DNA from: Brevibacillus invocatus | GTDB lineage: Bacteria > Bacillota > Bacilli > Brevibacillales > Brevibacillaceae | Length of the DNA: 62,556 nt | Direction: 5' to 3' | Assembly (NCBI RefSeq): GCF_003710915.1 | Contig: NZ_RHHR01000050.1 | Coordinates: 1-62,556 of the forward strand | Shown here: positions 42,879 through 52,778 of the stretch, piece after piece | How positions within the stretch are numbered: the stretch's first letter is position 1 | How the letters are laid out: every line of letters starts with the position of its first letter | Position numbers and translations under genes: made by a program | The notes under the pieces: generated by a model | Told to the model about the DNA's origin: nothing | Seen by the model: only the letters and a program-made list of their open reading frames with translations | The model's database searches: none

Positions 42879-44465
42879 TCAGTATAGTTCACTGTAAAGC
42901 TTGTTCTTCACTTGCTCCCAACGAGCCGTTGCATTACGAACAGCCGCCTTGAAGCGTTCTTTCTCTTCCACATATCGATTAATACGAACCATCTGTTCCT
43001 CTTTAGAGAGGAGTGGTATTTCGATTTCTGCAACATCAGCAGGATTCAAATTCATTACCGTTGTACCGCGTTGGAAGCTCTGAATAAGCGTCGTTCCAAC
43101 CGGACTTTCTAGAAATATTTTCGCAAATCCGCTTAAGATCGATGACTTTAACCGTATGACGATGATGTTGGCAGAAGCAATGACCGTGCTCTCTGATTCC
43201 GGAAAAATGGCGAGCTTATTCACCGTACCACGGCAAGCCATGACGAGATCGCCCGGAAGAATCTCATAGCGCTTAACCTTCCGCTCTTCCTCGTCAATAG
43301 TCTCCAACTGTTCCAAGCTTACCTCGCCGTCTTCCAGGTTGGAGATATTCAGCACCTTGATGTTTCCTGCTTTTAAATCCTGCTTCAGAATGGATTTCCC
43401 TCGGAAAATATCCGCAATATCCCGTAGCTTCACCTTAGGGACAGGGGCCTGCTGGAAGGAACGCAGCGTGTCTTGATCTTCATCCAGCAGCACATCGATT
43501 CGCCAGTTATCGAGCTGAGCGAATGTCTCTGCATGGATCGCGATTTCTCGCTCTATTGCCAGTGACATTTTCTGAAGCTGTAATTGGCCGAGAAGCACTT
43601 CGTCCGCAGGTGATTTTCCGAATTCAATCTGGTAAGTCTTGACTGACGTATAGGGCCGGAATAATCCATCCGGCAGCATATGTATGGATTGGATAGGGAA
43701 CGACTCGTTCGTCTGTCCTCGCCATTTCGCGATACTTCCCGATTGAAACATCATACGCGCAGGGAACGTGACGCTAATTCTCCCTCCGTCCTGCAAAAGG
43801 GGGAGTAAATGATTCACTGCCACACCTTCCGAGTCTCTAATGGTCGCATCGTCGCCTTCGTCCATTTTCAATCCGAAGTTCGGAATGGATAAGATGGCGT
43901 CGAATTTCTCTGTCAGAGGCAAAGGTTGATAAATCGACCCTTGAATGACTTGAACGTTAGGATACGGATCAAAATAGGTCTTCAGCAGTTTAGCGATGAC
44001 GTAACTCTCTGTCAGCAATGTAATCGCAAAAGAATGCTTGTAAACTTGCGTTTCCACGAGTCCACGTAAATATTTCTCAGTTTCCGTAATGAGCAGGGTT
44101 CGGTAGTGGTTGCGTTCACACATCGTTTTGAATCGTTCCATAATCCCGGAATGAACGATAATACCGCCTGTAACACGATCCTGCTGAAGCGTCTGCAAGG
44201 CGTAATCCAATAAGTCCATGTCCTTGCCAGCTTGGTACAACCTATAGAATAATTCCCGATCTCCGGGAAAGTGTCCCAACTCTCGTTCTCCGATATGGTC
44301 CTTCATCCATCGAAACAACACTTCCGGCTCCAGGACCGTTGCATGCGCTGCTCCTTGAAGCTCCAGCATCCTTCTCGTTTGTACAACCCGGACCGCTTCC
44401 CGAAGCAATTGATCCCGGGAGCTAATGTCATGGAGCAAGCAAATATTCCAGAACGTGTCAATCAA
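42879..44465 (-). CDS. Degenerate N6-methylase-like protein fused to a Type I target-recognition domain
   Basis: About residues 1-330 (from the TTG start) follow an HsdM-like layout, but the SAM motif is not recognisable and the NPPF position reads ILSIPNFG. The second part (about 345-528) is an HsdS-like recognition domain (KLRDIADIFRGKSI, YEILPGDLVMACRG, FQRGTTVMNLNPADVAEIEIPL and a terminal helix). The TTG at 44465 follows GAGGGTG and avoids tnsE; the 46-codon extension would overlap tnsE. It leads the hsd cluster and may be a catalytically dead specificity partner. Confidence 0.75.
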   Translation of the reverse strand: MIDTFWNICLLHDISSRDQLLREAVRVVQTRRMLELQGAAHATVLEPEVLFRWMKDHIGERELGHFPGDRELFYRLYQAGKDMDLLDYALQTLQQDRVTGGIIVHSGIMERFKTMCERNHYRTLLITETEKYLRGLVETQVYKHSFAITLLTESYVIAKLLKTYFDPYPNVQVIQGSIYQPLPLTEKFDAILSIPNFGLKMDEGDDATIRDSEGVAVNHLLPLLQDGGRISVTFPARMMFQSGSIAKWRGQTNESFPIQSIHMLPDGLFRPYTSVKTYQIEFGKSPADEVLLGQLQLQKMSLAIEREIAIHAETFAQLDNWRIDVLLDEDQDTLRSFQQAPVPKVKLRDIADIFRGKSILKQDLKAGNIKVLNISNLEDGEVSLEQLETIDEEERKVKRYEILPGDLVMACRGTVNKLAIFPESESTVIASANIIVIRLKSSILSGFAKIFLESPVGTTLIQSFQRGTTVMNLNPADVAEIEIPLLSKEEQMVRINRYVEEKERFKAAVRNATARWEQVKNKLYSELY

Positions 44466-44489
44466 TGAATCACCCTCTAGCACTAGGAA

Positions 44490-44535
44490 GTTATACCTAA
44501 ATAATACCACAGCGAAATCTAGTATTACAATACCA
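44490..44535 (-). promoter_or_regulatory. Candidate promoter of the hsd cluster
   Basis: On the minus strand TTGTAA and TATTAT are separated by 18 bases, a fair sigma-A promoter, just after tnsE and ahead of the TTG start of the methylase-like gene. This suggests the cargo is transcribed independently of tnsABCDE. Confidence 0.45.
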
Positions 44536-44562
44536 AAAAAAGAACCTATCCAAGTCGGTTCT

Positions 44563-46173
44563 TTAGGACATGAATTTGCCCGCAAGTCTAAACGCCCAAT
44601 CACGTATAGTGTCGCTCTGATAATGCTTTAGCTTTTCTATATTCATTCCGCTACATTGAATGAGGAAATTCTGATCCCAATGGCCGCTCTTACGAACTAG
44701 TCCGTCCAGTAGCTGCTTAATGTTTTGCTCAACAGCTCTAAAAGCAATTTGATTTGATGAGCGTAGAATGAGTGTCGATACGGACCAATCATCGGGTCTT
44801 GCCACTTCGACAACGTAAAATGTCGAGCCGCTGTATGTCACCTGAACAATAGCACAAGTCCTGCGGGCTCCATTCGTACATACAGAGAAGCGCTTGCCGG
44901 GCGGCACCCTGATGATCGACATTCTTATGCTTACTGGAAATGACTTCTTTAAAATCTCAATCATCTGAAAGAACAGCTCAAGACCCATTGCTTCATTGGC
45001 AGGAATCGTCTCCAAGGTTTGAAAGTCGATAGGAGGGGTATCGCCACCTACCATTGTATCTTGAGTGCTGACTTCTTTAGCTCCAGTGTGTTTGCCGCCC
45101 CGCCCTGAGGTAACAATAACCTCAGTCCCAGTATTTGAATGTTTTACATTTAGGTGACGAGTCTTAATTGCAGGAGAATTAATGAACTTCATGATCGTAG
45201 GTGAAGTTTCAAGGACATTCTGATTGATATCTTCTTTGGCATTGTCGCTTTGATCATTCAGTACATAGTCGTTATCCTTGGCTCCGGATATGATTCTGAC
45301 GGATTTATCGCCTGAACTCCATTCACGCTTCTTCTTGGAAGGATGCCAAAAGAGGATCTCGTCCGACGGATGCCGAAAACCGCCGATGGCCAGAATCTCT
45401 TTTACCAAAACATAATTCATAAACTGAACGCCTCGAACATGCAATTGAATGGGGCCGATCGTAGGCAGATTTACTTCAAGTGGTATACCCTTTTTAAATG
45501 CTTCAGTAGGATTGAATGGCGAATTCTTAACCGCTTGCCTGAACATGTTCTGATAAACGGAATCCCACAGAGATCTAATCCTCGAGTCTGTATGTATCCA
45601 TGATAAATGACGTGCATTATTGTCGGTAGCTAATTTGGCCGGAACTCGATTGCTCATATCGAAATGAAGGATTCTCCCCTGAGAATAACTATTATCAACA
45701 AGTAAATCCAAGCCATGCGGTTGAAGCACATAATAGGCTAAGTACCTCGAATTAATGAACATTGCTCTGATTAATTCAATGACTGGAATACAATACGTTG
45801 GACCACTTGTTCGATAATGTATAATATTCTGCAGTCCGAGTTCTGGATTTTTGCCAAAATCGATTAGACGTTTAGGCAGCTTAAAACTGTTTGTAACTGT
45901 CCCTTGATCTAGGGAATCCATCGTAAATTGGAATGCTGAACCGCTCATAGGTCTGACCTGATCATAAACGCCATTCGAATAGATTTGACCTATGCGTAAA
46001 TAGGGGAGCGTGCCCCAAGGGTAGGAAACAATTTTTATCCCCGAGGCGCTCGTTCTGAATGCCACACGAATGCGCCAGTTCCCCTTGTAATCCATAAACG
46101 GAGAGCCAAACCAAACTAACTCTGCCTCCTGGTTCTCCGGAAATGGCCAAGATTTCAGTTTCATTGCAGCCAT
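44563..46173 (-). CDS. tnsE: TnsE-like target-selection protein
   Basis: A protein of about 536 residues, the same size as Tn7 TnsE. It shares the N-terminal pattern (SWPFPENQEAELVWFGSPF) and the conserved C-terminal region (RMSIIRVPPGKRFSV, ARRTCAIVQVTYSGSTFYVV, NIEKLKHYQSDTIRDWAFRL). TnsE sends Tn7 to replicating, often mobile, DNA. The ATG at 46173 follows AGAGGGG and overlaps tnsD by 13 bases; the ATG at 46164 is also possible. Confidence 0.85.
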   Translation of the reverse strand: MAAMKLKSWPFPENQEAELVWFGSPFMDYKGNWRIRVAFRTSASGIKIVSYPWGTLPYLRIGQIYSNGVYDQVRPMSGSAFQFTMDSLDQGTVTNSFKLPKRLIDFGKNPELGLQNIIHYRTSGPTYCIPVIELIRAMFINSRYLAYYVLQPHGLDLLVDNSYSQGRILHFDMSNRVPAKLATDNNARHLSWIHTDSRIRSLWDSVYQNMFRQAVKNSPFNPTEAFKKGIPLEVNLPTIGPIQLHVRGVQFMNYVLVKEILAIGGFRHPSDEILFWHPSKKKREWSSGDKSVRIISGAKDNDYVLNDQSDNAKEDINQNVLETSPTIMKFINSPAIKTRHLNVKHSNTGTEVIVTSGRGGKHTGAKEVSTQDTMVGGDTPPIDFQTLETIPANEAMGLELFFQMIEILKKSFPVSIRMSIIRVPPGKRFSVCTNGARRTCAIVQVTYSGSTFYVVEVARPDDWSVSTLILRSSNQIAFRAVEQNIKQLLDGLVRKSGHWDQNFLIQCSGMNIEKLKHYQSDTIRDWAFRLAGKFMS

Positions 46174-47942
46174 GAAGATGTCCCCTCTGAATATATGACT
46201 GTGTACATAAATCTGCTTTGACCGATACAACGATCTATTTCATCGGATACTTCTTGCGAATAATCCGGTCTTAGCCCTGCAAGTTTCTCAATTTTCCACC
46301 GTTTCAATGGCCATTCACCTGTCAGTTGTTCTGCTGCCCAGCGTACTCTGCGCTTCTGAAACTGAGTTACCGATTCCAAATAGTTTGACATGATCCTCAT
46401 TGTTACTGGAAGCTTATCGCCGTGCTTCTCAAGCCAACTTAACTTGCCGATACGTTTGCCGATTAAAGCAATCGAAATCCGAATAGGCTTGGAGTTGAGA
46501 TCGGATAAAATAGATTTGCACGCCGATTCAACCTCCCAGCTTAGCTCCAAATCGCGTTTTTCCCAATCAACGCGTATCTTGGGTGCATTCCTTAAAACGG
46601 GCGAGGAAAGATTCCTTCTTGCCTTTTGGGATCTCCTTTCATGCGGCTGTTTAACAGTTTCAGCTATGTCGGTGTGAGCATATTTGATCACCGTATTCGT
46701 ATCTACCCCAAGAATTCTAGCGACGGCGCGATAGGATAACCCCTCTTGAATACATTGTTCAAGTTTACCTACCCATACGGGACCAAACGACTTAATGCGT
46801 CCTCGATGGAACTTATCTTCTTCCGAACTATCAGGCCCTCTCCGAGAATAGGAGAAGCCGCACGAACACATGAAGGTCCCGACAGGGCGTCCAGTATCAG
46901 AGCAACGAGTAATGTTGCATTGCGTTACAACAAGCTCTTCATAGTGTTCAGCTGCTTTATTGAGACATGGCCAAGGGCCAATACCAAATGGCCCGTCATT
47001 ATCTTTCGCACAATTTAGGAAATCGCCAAATGAACCATACAAATAGCGGATAAGAAGTAGTTTTCGCAAAGGATGAATGGCCCAACGCACTTTTCTTGTT
47101 GAGATCGCCAACCAAGAGTAGTCCCTATCCGCCAGATTGCTCTCGAGCAATTCTAATAGCTCGGGGCTATAAAAACGGACAAGCTGTTCTTCCAGTTTTT
47201 GTTGTCGAATATGTTCTCCCGCCGTCACGTATCCCTGCTCTGCTAGTCTAGGAAGGATTTTCTCCCGTGAATCATATAAAGCTGGTGGCTCGTCCAACTG
47301 GACGAGCATCTGAATATCATCTGCAATACCCATTAGGCGATCGATTAATTTATTTGGTAAAGATTCAATGATTGGTACCGAACGAAACATATGTCTGGAA
47401 ATCGGTAAAACAGTTAACCCATGTCGATCAGACAATGGTGCCGTGATTTCATGTAAAATCCTTTGATGCACATGACAAAGATATACGCCAGGTAATTGAT
47501 GAATTCGATGCCAGTAGGGTTCACCATACCTTTGAATATCTTGCTCGTAACACGAAGGGCAAAAGCGCAAACGATTGGTTCTATCAATCGTGCTTGCAGT
47601 AATACCTACCAGAGCATGGATACCCGATCCATCCGAGCTTTTCATTAATGTTCTTAAGCGATTAGCGCGCTCCTTAGGTAAAAATGGAGCGTAATACGGG
47701 AAGAAGGTGTGGCGGTCGATCCAATCATCGGCACTCATTCCTTGAAGTTCGCTTCTTCTCGCTAATGCTTCTAGATGGCTCGGAAGATCAATTGTTGGAA
47801 TTACGTTCTCGGTCCCGTATATTTCCCTGAAAGTCCATTTTGGACTCTCGTTGTTGGTTCGTAGGTGATATCGAGCAATGACACTATAGAGGAGTTCATC
47901 CGGATATGGAATTGGAAGCACGTCACCTCGTATCATTTGCAC
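46161..47942 (-). CDS. tnsD: TnsD/TniQ-family target selector
   Basis: A 593-residue TniQ-domain protein. It opens IPYPDELLYSVIARYHLRTN, has the zinc motif LRFCPSCYEQDIQRYGEPYW then YLCHVHQ, and a second cysteine set (CNITRCSDTGRPVGTFMCSC). Full-length TnsD proteins bind the end of glmS and place Tn7 in the chromosome, which agrees with the position of this element. The C-terminal part has a helix-turn-helix-like stretch (YRAVARILGVDTNTVIKY). Confidence 0.92.
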   Translation of the reverse strand: MQMIRGDVLPIPYPDELLYSVIARYHLRTNNESPKWTFREIYGTENVIPTIDLPSHLEALARRSELQGMSADDWIDRHTFFPYYAPFLPKERANRLRTLMKSSDGSGIHALVGITASTIDRTNRLRFCPSCYEQDIQRYGEPYWHRIHQLPGVYLCHVHQRILHEITAPLSDRHGLTVLPISRHMFRSVPIIESLPNKLIDRLMGIADDIQMLVQLDEPPALYDSREKILPRLAEQGYVTAGEHIRQQKLEEQLVRFYSPELLELLESNLADRDYSWLAISTRKVRWAIHPLRKLLLIRYLYGSFGDFLNCAKDNDGPFGIGPWPCLNKAAEHYEELVVTQCNITRCSDTGRPVGTFMCSCGFSYSRRGPDSSEEDKFHRGRIKSFGPVWVGKLEQCIQEGLSYRAVARILGVDTNTVIKYAHTDIAETVKQPHERRSQKARRNLSSPVLRNAPKIRVDWEKRDLELSWEVESACKSILSDLNSKPIRISIALIGKRIGKLSWLEKHGDKLPVTMRIMSNYLESVTQFQKRRVRWAAEQLTGEWPLKRWKIEKLAGLRPDYSQEVSDEIDRCIGQSRFMYTVIYSEGTSSWLQ

Positions 47943-47949
47943 ACAACCT

Positions 47950-49626
47950 TTAACTGAGAAATTCTAAGGGATCTTTTATGTATCCCGCAATCTTAAGCGA
48001 TTCGTAGGCGGTCATCTTTTTCTTCTTTCCTTGAGATACGATAACACGCAAATCTGTTGGTTCCGAGGGTACAATTTTCGGATTCCTTCTTTGACGCAGC
48101 CCCGATGACTTGTCAGATTTCGGTTTTTTCTTCTGAATAGCCAATGCATGCTTCAGTGCTTCTTTATGTAAATCCACATGATCAAGTTCGTGCAAATGAG
48201 CTTTTGTAACTTCTTTCGCTGACTGAAGAGCAATTGCCTGGTCTACTCCAGCATCAATAAGCCATGCACTTAACTCGTTAACCGTTTGCTGGGTCACATC
48301 GTAGCCAAGCTCTGTACGGATAACTTCCAATCGTTCGGCCTGCCGTTGTTCAGCTTCAATTCTGTCCAAGTAATCATCGATGGACACGCTGTCGTAGATG
48401 TCGGCAAACTTCTGAATTTGTTTCTTCTTCCCTGAACGCAAAGCTTCTAAAGCCGGTCGAATGAGGGTCAATCTATCCTTCGCTACAGAACGGATTAATT
48501 CCGGTGTAATATGATCAATTTCTTTATCAAGTGCTCTCCATTGGGTTAACATGAACAATTTAATCGCGATGTCTGATATCCCTTGAGACTCGTCATACAT
48601 GACATCGATGAAGGTTTGGTCTAAATCCACTTTGTTGTTCGTCCATTGGTATTTCCATAATCCTTGCAGTAACCACGTCCATTCGTCGTCCTTCTTGAAG
48701 TGGTGCCATGTGGCGTCCCCCTGACCACTGTTACGCCGGGCATTCCTGAATTCTCCGTTAAGTGCAGGAAGAGCCTTATACGTTCCAACCAGAATGACTG
48801 GCAGGCCAATGGTGTTAACCAATTGAACAAAGAAGTTAAGCATTTGTGCCGCTCGATCATCCTTGGCCTCTTGCAGGTTCTGAATTTCATCGATGACAAG
48901 CACTCCCAGGCAATGCACAGCGGCGGCTTGAGCCATTAAAGGGAGCAATTCATCCGGATTCTTTGTCGCGTTTTTCTTGTAATACTTGGTTCCGACTAAG
49001 CTATCTACCGCTAGAAGGAAGTTCAGGCATAGTCCTCTAATCGAGCCGTCATGTGGACAATCCATCTTCAACCATACAATTTGATACGGTGCAGGCATAT
49101 CTTGGGCTTGATATTTGCGATGCAAAATCACTTGCGGATACATCTGCAGAATGCGAAGCAAGCTGCTAGATTTGCCGATGCCGGATATTCCAACTAAAGC
49201 GAACCCAGCTGAAGTGGGTGTATTCACCGGATACCCACTTGTGTTTCCTTGCATAATGAGTTCATAGGCGTCTTTACGAGCCCTGAATGCATAGTTGGGG
49301 GTAAGTGGGTTACGCCCTACATAACCGTCTCTAATCAACCTGGAGATGCTACTCTGCAATTCCAAATGTCTGGATAAAGGCCGGAAAAAATCTCGAGAAA
49401 TGCGTTGAACACAATGAAGTCGGAGATGGACAGGTAGATCTCGCTCGGATACTTGGAAAATCGGTTTGGAGGCCAGTTTGTTCACGACCGTCTTATCGTC
49501 CCAGATCGCCGGCAAGGCTTCTAAGAGTGGATTACCACGATAATCCTCCAGAAGGGGATCTTGATAATCTGCCTCTACAAACTCGCCGCGGCTGAAATGA
49601 AATAAGGGAACATCGAATTCGCTCAC
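47950..49626 (-). CDS. tnsC: TnsC AAA+ ATPase
   Basis: A 558-residue ATPase regulator linking target selectors to the transposase. Walker A GISGIGKS is at residues 146-153 and Walker B is CLGVLVIDEIQNL. Long C-terminal tail with basic stretches. Its start overlaps the tnsB stop by four bases. Confidence 0.94.
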   Translation of the reverse strand: MSEFDVPLFHFSRGEFVEADYQDPLLEDYRGNPLLEALPAIWDDKTVVNKLASKPIFQVSERDLPVHLRLHCVQRISRDFFRPLSRHLELQSSISRLIRDGYVGRNPLTPNYAFRARKDAYELIMQGNTSGYPVNTPTSAGFALVGISGIGKSSSLLRILQMYPQVILHRKYQAQDMPAPYQIVWLKMDCPHDGSIRGLCLNFLLAVDSLVGTKYYKKNATKNPDELLPLMAQAAAVHCLGVLVIDEIQNLQEAKDDRAAQMLNFFVQLVNTIGLPVILVGTYKALPALNGEFRNARRNSGQGDATWHHFKKDDEWTWLLQGLWKYQWTNNKVDLDQTFIDVMYDESQGISDIAIKLFMLTQWRALDKEIDHITPELIRSVAKDRLTLIRPALEALRSGKKKQIQKFADIYDSVSIDDYLDRIEAEQRQAERLEVIRTELGYDVTQQTVNELSAWLIDAGVDQAIALQSAKEVTKAHLHELDHVDLHKEALKHALAIQKKKPKSDKSSGLRQRRNPKIVPSEPTDLRVIVSQGKKKKMTAYESLKIAGYIKDPLEFLS

Positions 49627-51818
49627 TCGTCATCACCCTCTTCATTCAAAAAAGCTTTGATTTTCGATAGCTTATCCGCTGGCGGAATATACGATTGTTT
49701 CATCTCATTGTGATTATCACGTTTCAAGGGGACCACATTATCGCTTGGACGCTCCGTAGGCTGAGCCTTCTCAGATAACTGAAACGCTTCTTGTTCTCGA
49801 TTTAATAGTTTCTCGTTCGTCCGGCGTTGTCTTGAGCCCTTAACGCGCTGACTATTGCTTTCCTCGCTGTGCTTAATGGCCTCGTTCGTCTTCTGGGTTG
49901 CCTCTTTCACAATAGCTTCCCGCTGGGCGTCGAGCTCTACTTTGGAGTACATATTGCTCGTTTCTTGATGTCGTCCTTGATATCGTTCGATTTCCAGTAA
50001 ATCTTCAACTTCCTCGAATCTCTTATTTTGATATCGCTCTTCGCGTTCAAGAAGCGTACATGTCTCAAACTGATGACCATTATCCAGCCACAGATAGATT
50101 TCATTCGTCGAGCGAGGGTCATAGCACACCTTAACTCGCCACGTTTTTCCCGCACGTGCCTTAACGAACCATTGCTCGCGCATTGCCAGATCGCATCCGT
50201 AATGCATACCTTTAAATTGAATCCCCGCAGAAGTTACTGTAGCTTCTCCTTGCAGCATCAAATTTAACTTCACAATATGCTCAGGCTGTTTCTTGAGTCG
50301 GCCATTCCGATTAATGATTCCCCACCGCCACAACTCTCTCGGGATGGGTGTTACATCTTCTGCAACCATGAATTCATTTCGGTCATACCAGAGCATGTGA
50401 TGATGATTATTGTGGTACAGAACATTTTGAATCATGATCTTAGTGAATTCACGGAGGGTTAACTTCGCATCCAAGCGATAATCTCTCTCTCCTCGTTCTC
50501 GAAATCGCTCTTTGATAGCTCCCGGAATGAATCGAATGCTTCGCAGGTTGGTTAAGCGGAATTGTTGTTCTACGATTCCCTTCCAGTCAGCACGATAAGG
50601 AGGGGCGTTTTCTACGTCCACACCCAATACATCGATAAGATGACTTGGTTTATTGCCTTCAAGCTCTCCACGGTCAGCCGTCAGTTTCTGAGGCAAATGG
50701 CTGCTTACCCACTCTTCAGGCTCAATAGCGATGCCATATTGCGCGCAAAACTGAACCTTATCGGACGTCGTATTGGCAAGCGCCATCATGGCTCCAATCC
50801 AACTCGGACCTTCTAACCCAATATAAATTCCAGCAATGTATCGGCTGAATACATCGATTACGATGTATATAATCGGGCGGCCAATAATCCACTCCCGTCT
50901 ATACTCACTAACCAGGTAAACGTCAGCTACTGTTGCGTCAATCTGAAATCGGGAGCCGGGACCGAAGCTTTCAAAGGTGGAGCTTCCTAAAATCGGACGA
51001 TACTCTAACGCGAATCTTTTCTTTCCATGTCGACTTTTTAACGAATTCTCTAAGTCCATTTCTTTCTTAAACCAGTATTTGTACTGCCCGAATGTAGGTA
51101 ACTTTTCAGGTGGAGGGAGAATGGGTACAAGAGCGTTTTCGTTTTGTCTGAATCCGGATGCAAAGAACTTCTCGAGTGTCTTTTGATAGGCATGCTTTAG
51201 CGGCGCTTTATCCTTGTTGTTATAAAATAATCGGATGCCGGAACGAAGTAACTGCTTGGTTTCCTCGTCGATATTAATGCCTACAGGCGCGTCTTCAAAC
51301 TTTCTCGGACGACCACGCTTTATCTCTTTTGGTTTCCTATCATTTCCGTAACTCCCGCAATTATTGAAATGGGGCAGCAGAGCGTTTTTCATCTTTCCAC
51401 CTTGCCAGTATCTACGTAAATAACGGTAAAGCGTGCTCTTGTGTAACCCTGTCCGTTCTTGCGCTTCTCGAATTCGTGCTCCTCGAAACCTCTTATCGAA
51501 GCACGCTGGTTCATCCACTACAATTTCTTTAATTGCGTCCCATGATTTATCTCGCAAAGACAGATGTTCGCTATCAATCCCGGAATCCAATAAAGGGATG
51601 CTGTCGTTGATCCATTCAATTTGTCTGCATATATTGGACTCAAAACCGATTGTATACTCAGTAAAAGTTTTCATAACTGGAAACGCCTTATCATCTTGCA
51701 TCGCAATGCTAAAAAGCAAATCTCTTGAAGGAGAGATCCATAAAATACGCTCTATATAACGCTCTTCAGTGTCGGGTAATCTCCATTCAACAACCATATT
51801 TTCAAACAGAGTTTGCAT
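49623..51818 (-). CDS. tnsB: TnsB DDE transposase
   Basis: A 731-residue transposase. The catalytic triad is visible as Asp294 (FQIDATVADV), Asp382 (LTADRGE) and Glu417 (GIVEQQF); the spacings of 88 and 35 are those of E. coli TnsB. N-terminal helix-turn-helix regions (TGLHKSTLYRYLRRYW) bind the end repeats. TnsB cuts the 3' ends and joins them to the target. It follows tnsA with 5 bases between. Confidence 0.96.
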   Translation of the reverse strand: MQTLFENMVVEWRLPDTEERYIERILWISPSRDLLFSIAMQDDKAFPVMKTFTEYTIGFESNICRQIEWINDSIPLLDSGIDSEHLSLRDKSWDAIKEIVVDEPACFDKRFRGARIREAQERTGLHKSTLYRYLRRYWQGGKMKNALLPHFNNCGSYGNDRKPKEIKRGRPRKFEDAPVGINIDEETKQLLRSGIRLFYNNKDKAPLKHAYQKTLEKFFASGFRQNENALVPILPPPEKLPTFGQYKYWFKKEMDLENSLKSRHGKKRFALEYRPILGSSTFESFGPGSRFQIDATVADVYLVSEYRREWIIGRPIIYIVIDVFSRYIAGIYIGLEGPSWIGAMMALANTTSDKVQFCAQYGIAIEPEEWVSSHLPQKLTADRGELEGNKPSHLIDVLGVDVENAPPYRADWKGIVEQQFRLTNLRSIRFIPGAIKERFRERGERDYRLDAKLTLREFTKIMIQNVLYHNNHHHMLWYDRNEFMVAEDVTPIPRELWRWGIINRNGRLKKQPEHIVKLNLMLQGEATVTSAGIQFKGMHYGCDLAMREQWFVKARAGKTWRVKVCYDPRSTNEIYLWLDNGHQFETCTLLEREERYQNKRFEEVEDLLEIERYQGRHQETSNMYSKVELDAQREAIVKEATQKTNEAIKHSEESNSQRVKGSRQRRTNEKLLNREQEAFQLSEKAQPTERPSDNVVPLKRDNHNEMKQSYIPPADKLSKIKAFLNEEGDDE

Positions 51819-51823
51819 GATTT

Positions 51824-52648
51824 TTACCCGCCTTTCGCAAGCCTTTCGATTTCTAGGGTAACCATGAAGTCCTTCGCTGAAAGCGTCGGCTGAATTCTTT
51901 CATGCATATTGACCGACCATATTTTACGAGCAATAAAATGACGAAACATCGCCAATGATGTGCCTACTTCCAATCCTAGTTGTTCATCGCAGGCTAAGCA
52001 GGCTCTAGCAATTGTTTCTCCATCTTGCAAACGAGATGCCAGTATTCGCTGCAAATTCTGAACGACAAATACACCTAATTCGGAAATATCATCGTTATGA
52101 TACTCTTTGTGAACCCATTCGATATTTCGAATCAATGCTTCAGGCAAGTCTTGATCCGTGATCATTCCCCAATCGATATGTCGAGATTCCCAGTACAACC
52201 TCTCAATTTCGAATTTTTCCATCGTACGTTCATCACCGATTTGGGAGGAAGGTTTTACCGTTCTAGCATAGTTTTTATCTTTGAACGTAATCAGGAAGTC
52301 CGTTGTCATGACAATCGGGATTCCGGTTTTAGGATCTGTTGGATGCCTAATGCCTACTTTTTCTGCAATTAACAAAGTTTCTTCGAGTGGAAGAAGAGGG
52401 AACTGCTCGCGGATATCCGATACATCATCGGAATAATCCAGCAGATAGCAATAATCGCGTTCGATATCAGAAAGTAACTCATGTCTTCGGCCAGTCGTCC
52501 AACCAAGTCCACGAGTTGCTCTGCCTTCCGAGGGAACGTCTTGTATTCTAAGCCAAGGAAGGTATTCCTTGCCCGTCCCTTGGCCTCTTCCTTCTTTAAT
52601 GAATCTTTCAATCTTTGCTTCCGTGATCTCGCGTTTTCGTTTTGCCAT
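51824..52648 (-). CDS. tnsA: TnsA endonuclease
   Basis: A 274-residue restriction-like nuclease cutting the 5' ends of the transposon, allowing cut-and-paste movement. The catalytic residues align as Glu63 (DIERDY), Asp117 (VMTTDFL) and Lys132 (ARTVKPS). GGAGGTG precedes the ATG. It is the first gene of the tns operon, next to the right end. Confidence 0.95.
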   Translation of the reverse strand: MAKRKREITEAKIERFIKEGRGQGTGKEYLPWLRIQDVPSEGRATRGLGWTTGRRHELLSDIERDYCYLLDYSDDVSDIREQFPLLPLEETLLIAEKVGIRHPTDPKTGIPIVMTTDFLITFKDKNYARTVKPSSQIGDERTMEKFEIERLYWESRHIDWGMITDQDLPEALIRNIEWVHKEYHNDDISELGVFVVQNLQRILASRLQDGETIARACLACDEQLGLEVGTSLAMFRHFIARKIWSVNMHERIQPTLSAKDFMVTLEIERLAKGG

Positions 52649-52666
52649 GATGTCACCTCCAAGAAC

Positions 52667-52696
52667 ATAAAAATAGGGCTACCCGAAGGCAGCCCC
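52667..52696 (-). terminator. Terminator shielding tnsA from glmS read-through
   Basis: On the minus strand GGGGCTGCC-TTCG-GGTAGCCC is followed by TATTTTT. It sits between the right-end repeats and tnsA, so it would stop glmS transcripts before the transposition genes. Confidence 0.7.
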
Positions 52697-52778
52697 AAAT
52701 GGAGTCATGTTGATTGTTCTGGATGTCGATTCTGTAGACAGTAAAAGAGCTCCTAGTAGCAGTATGGCCAGAAATGTG

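Noticed and set aside
46161..47942. Possible CRISPR-associated (CAST) transposon because of the TniQ domain
   Set aside because: No Cas genes or arrays in the element; the TniQ protein is full-length TnsD and the insertion is at the glmS site.
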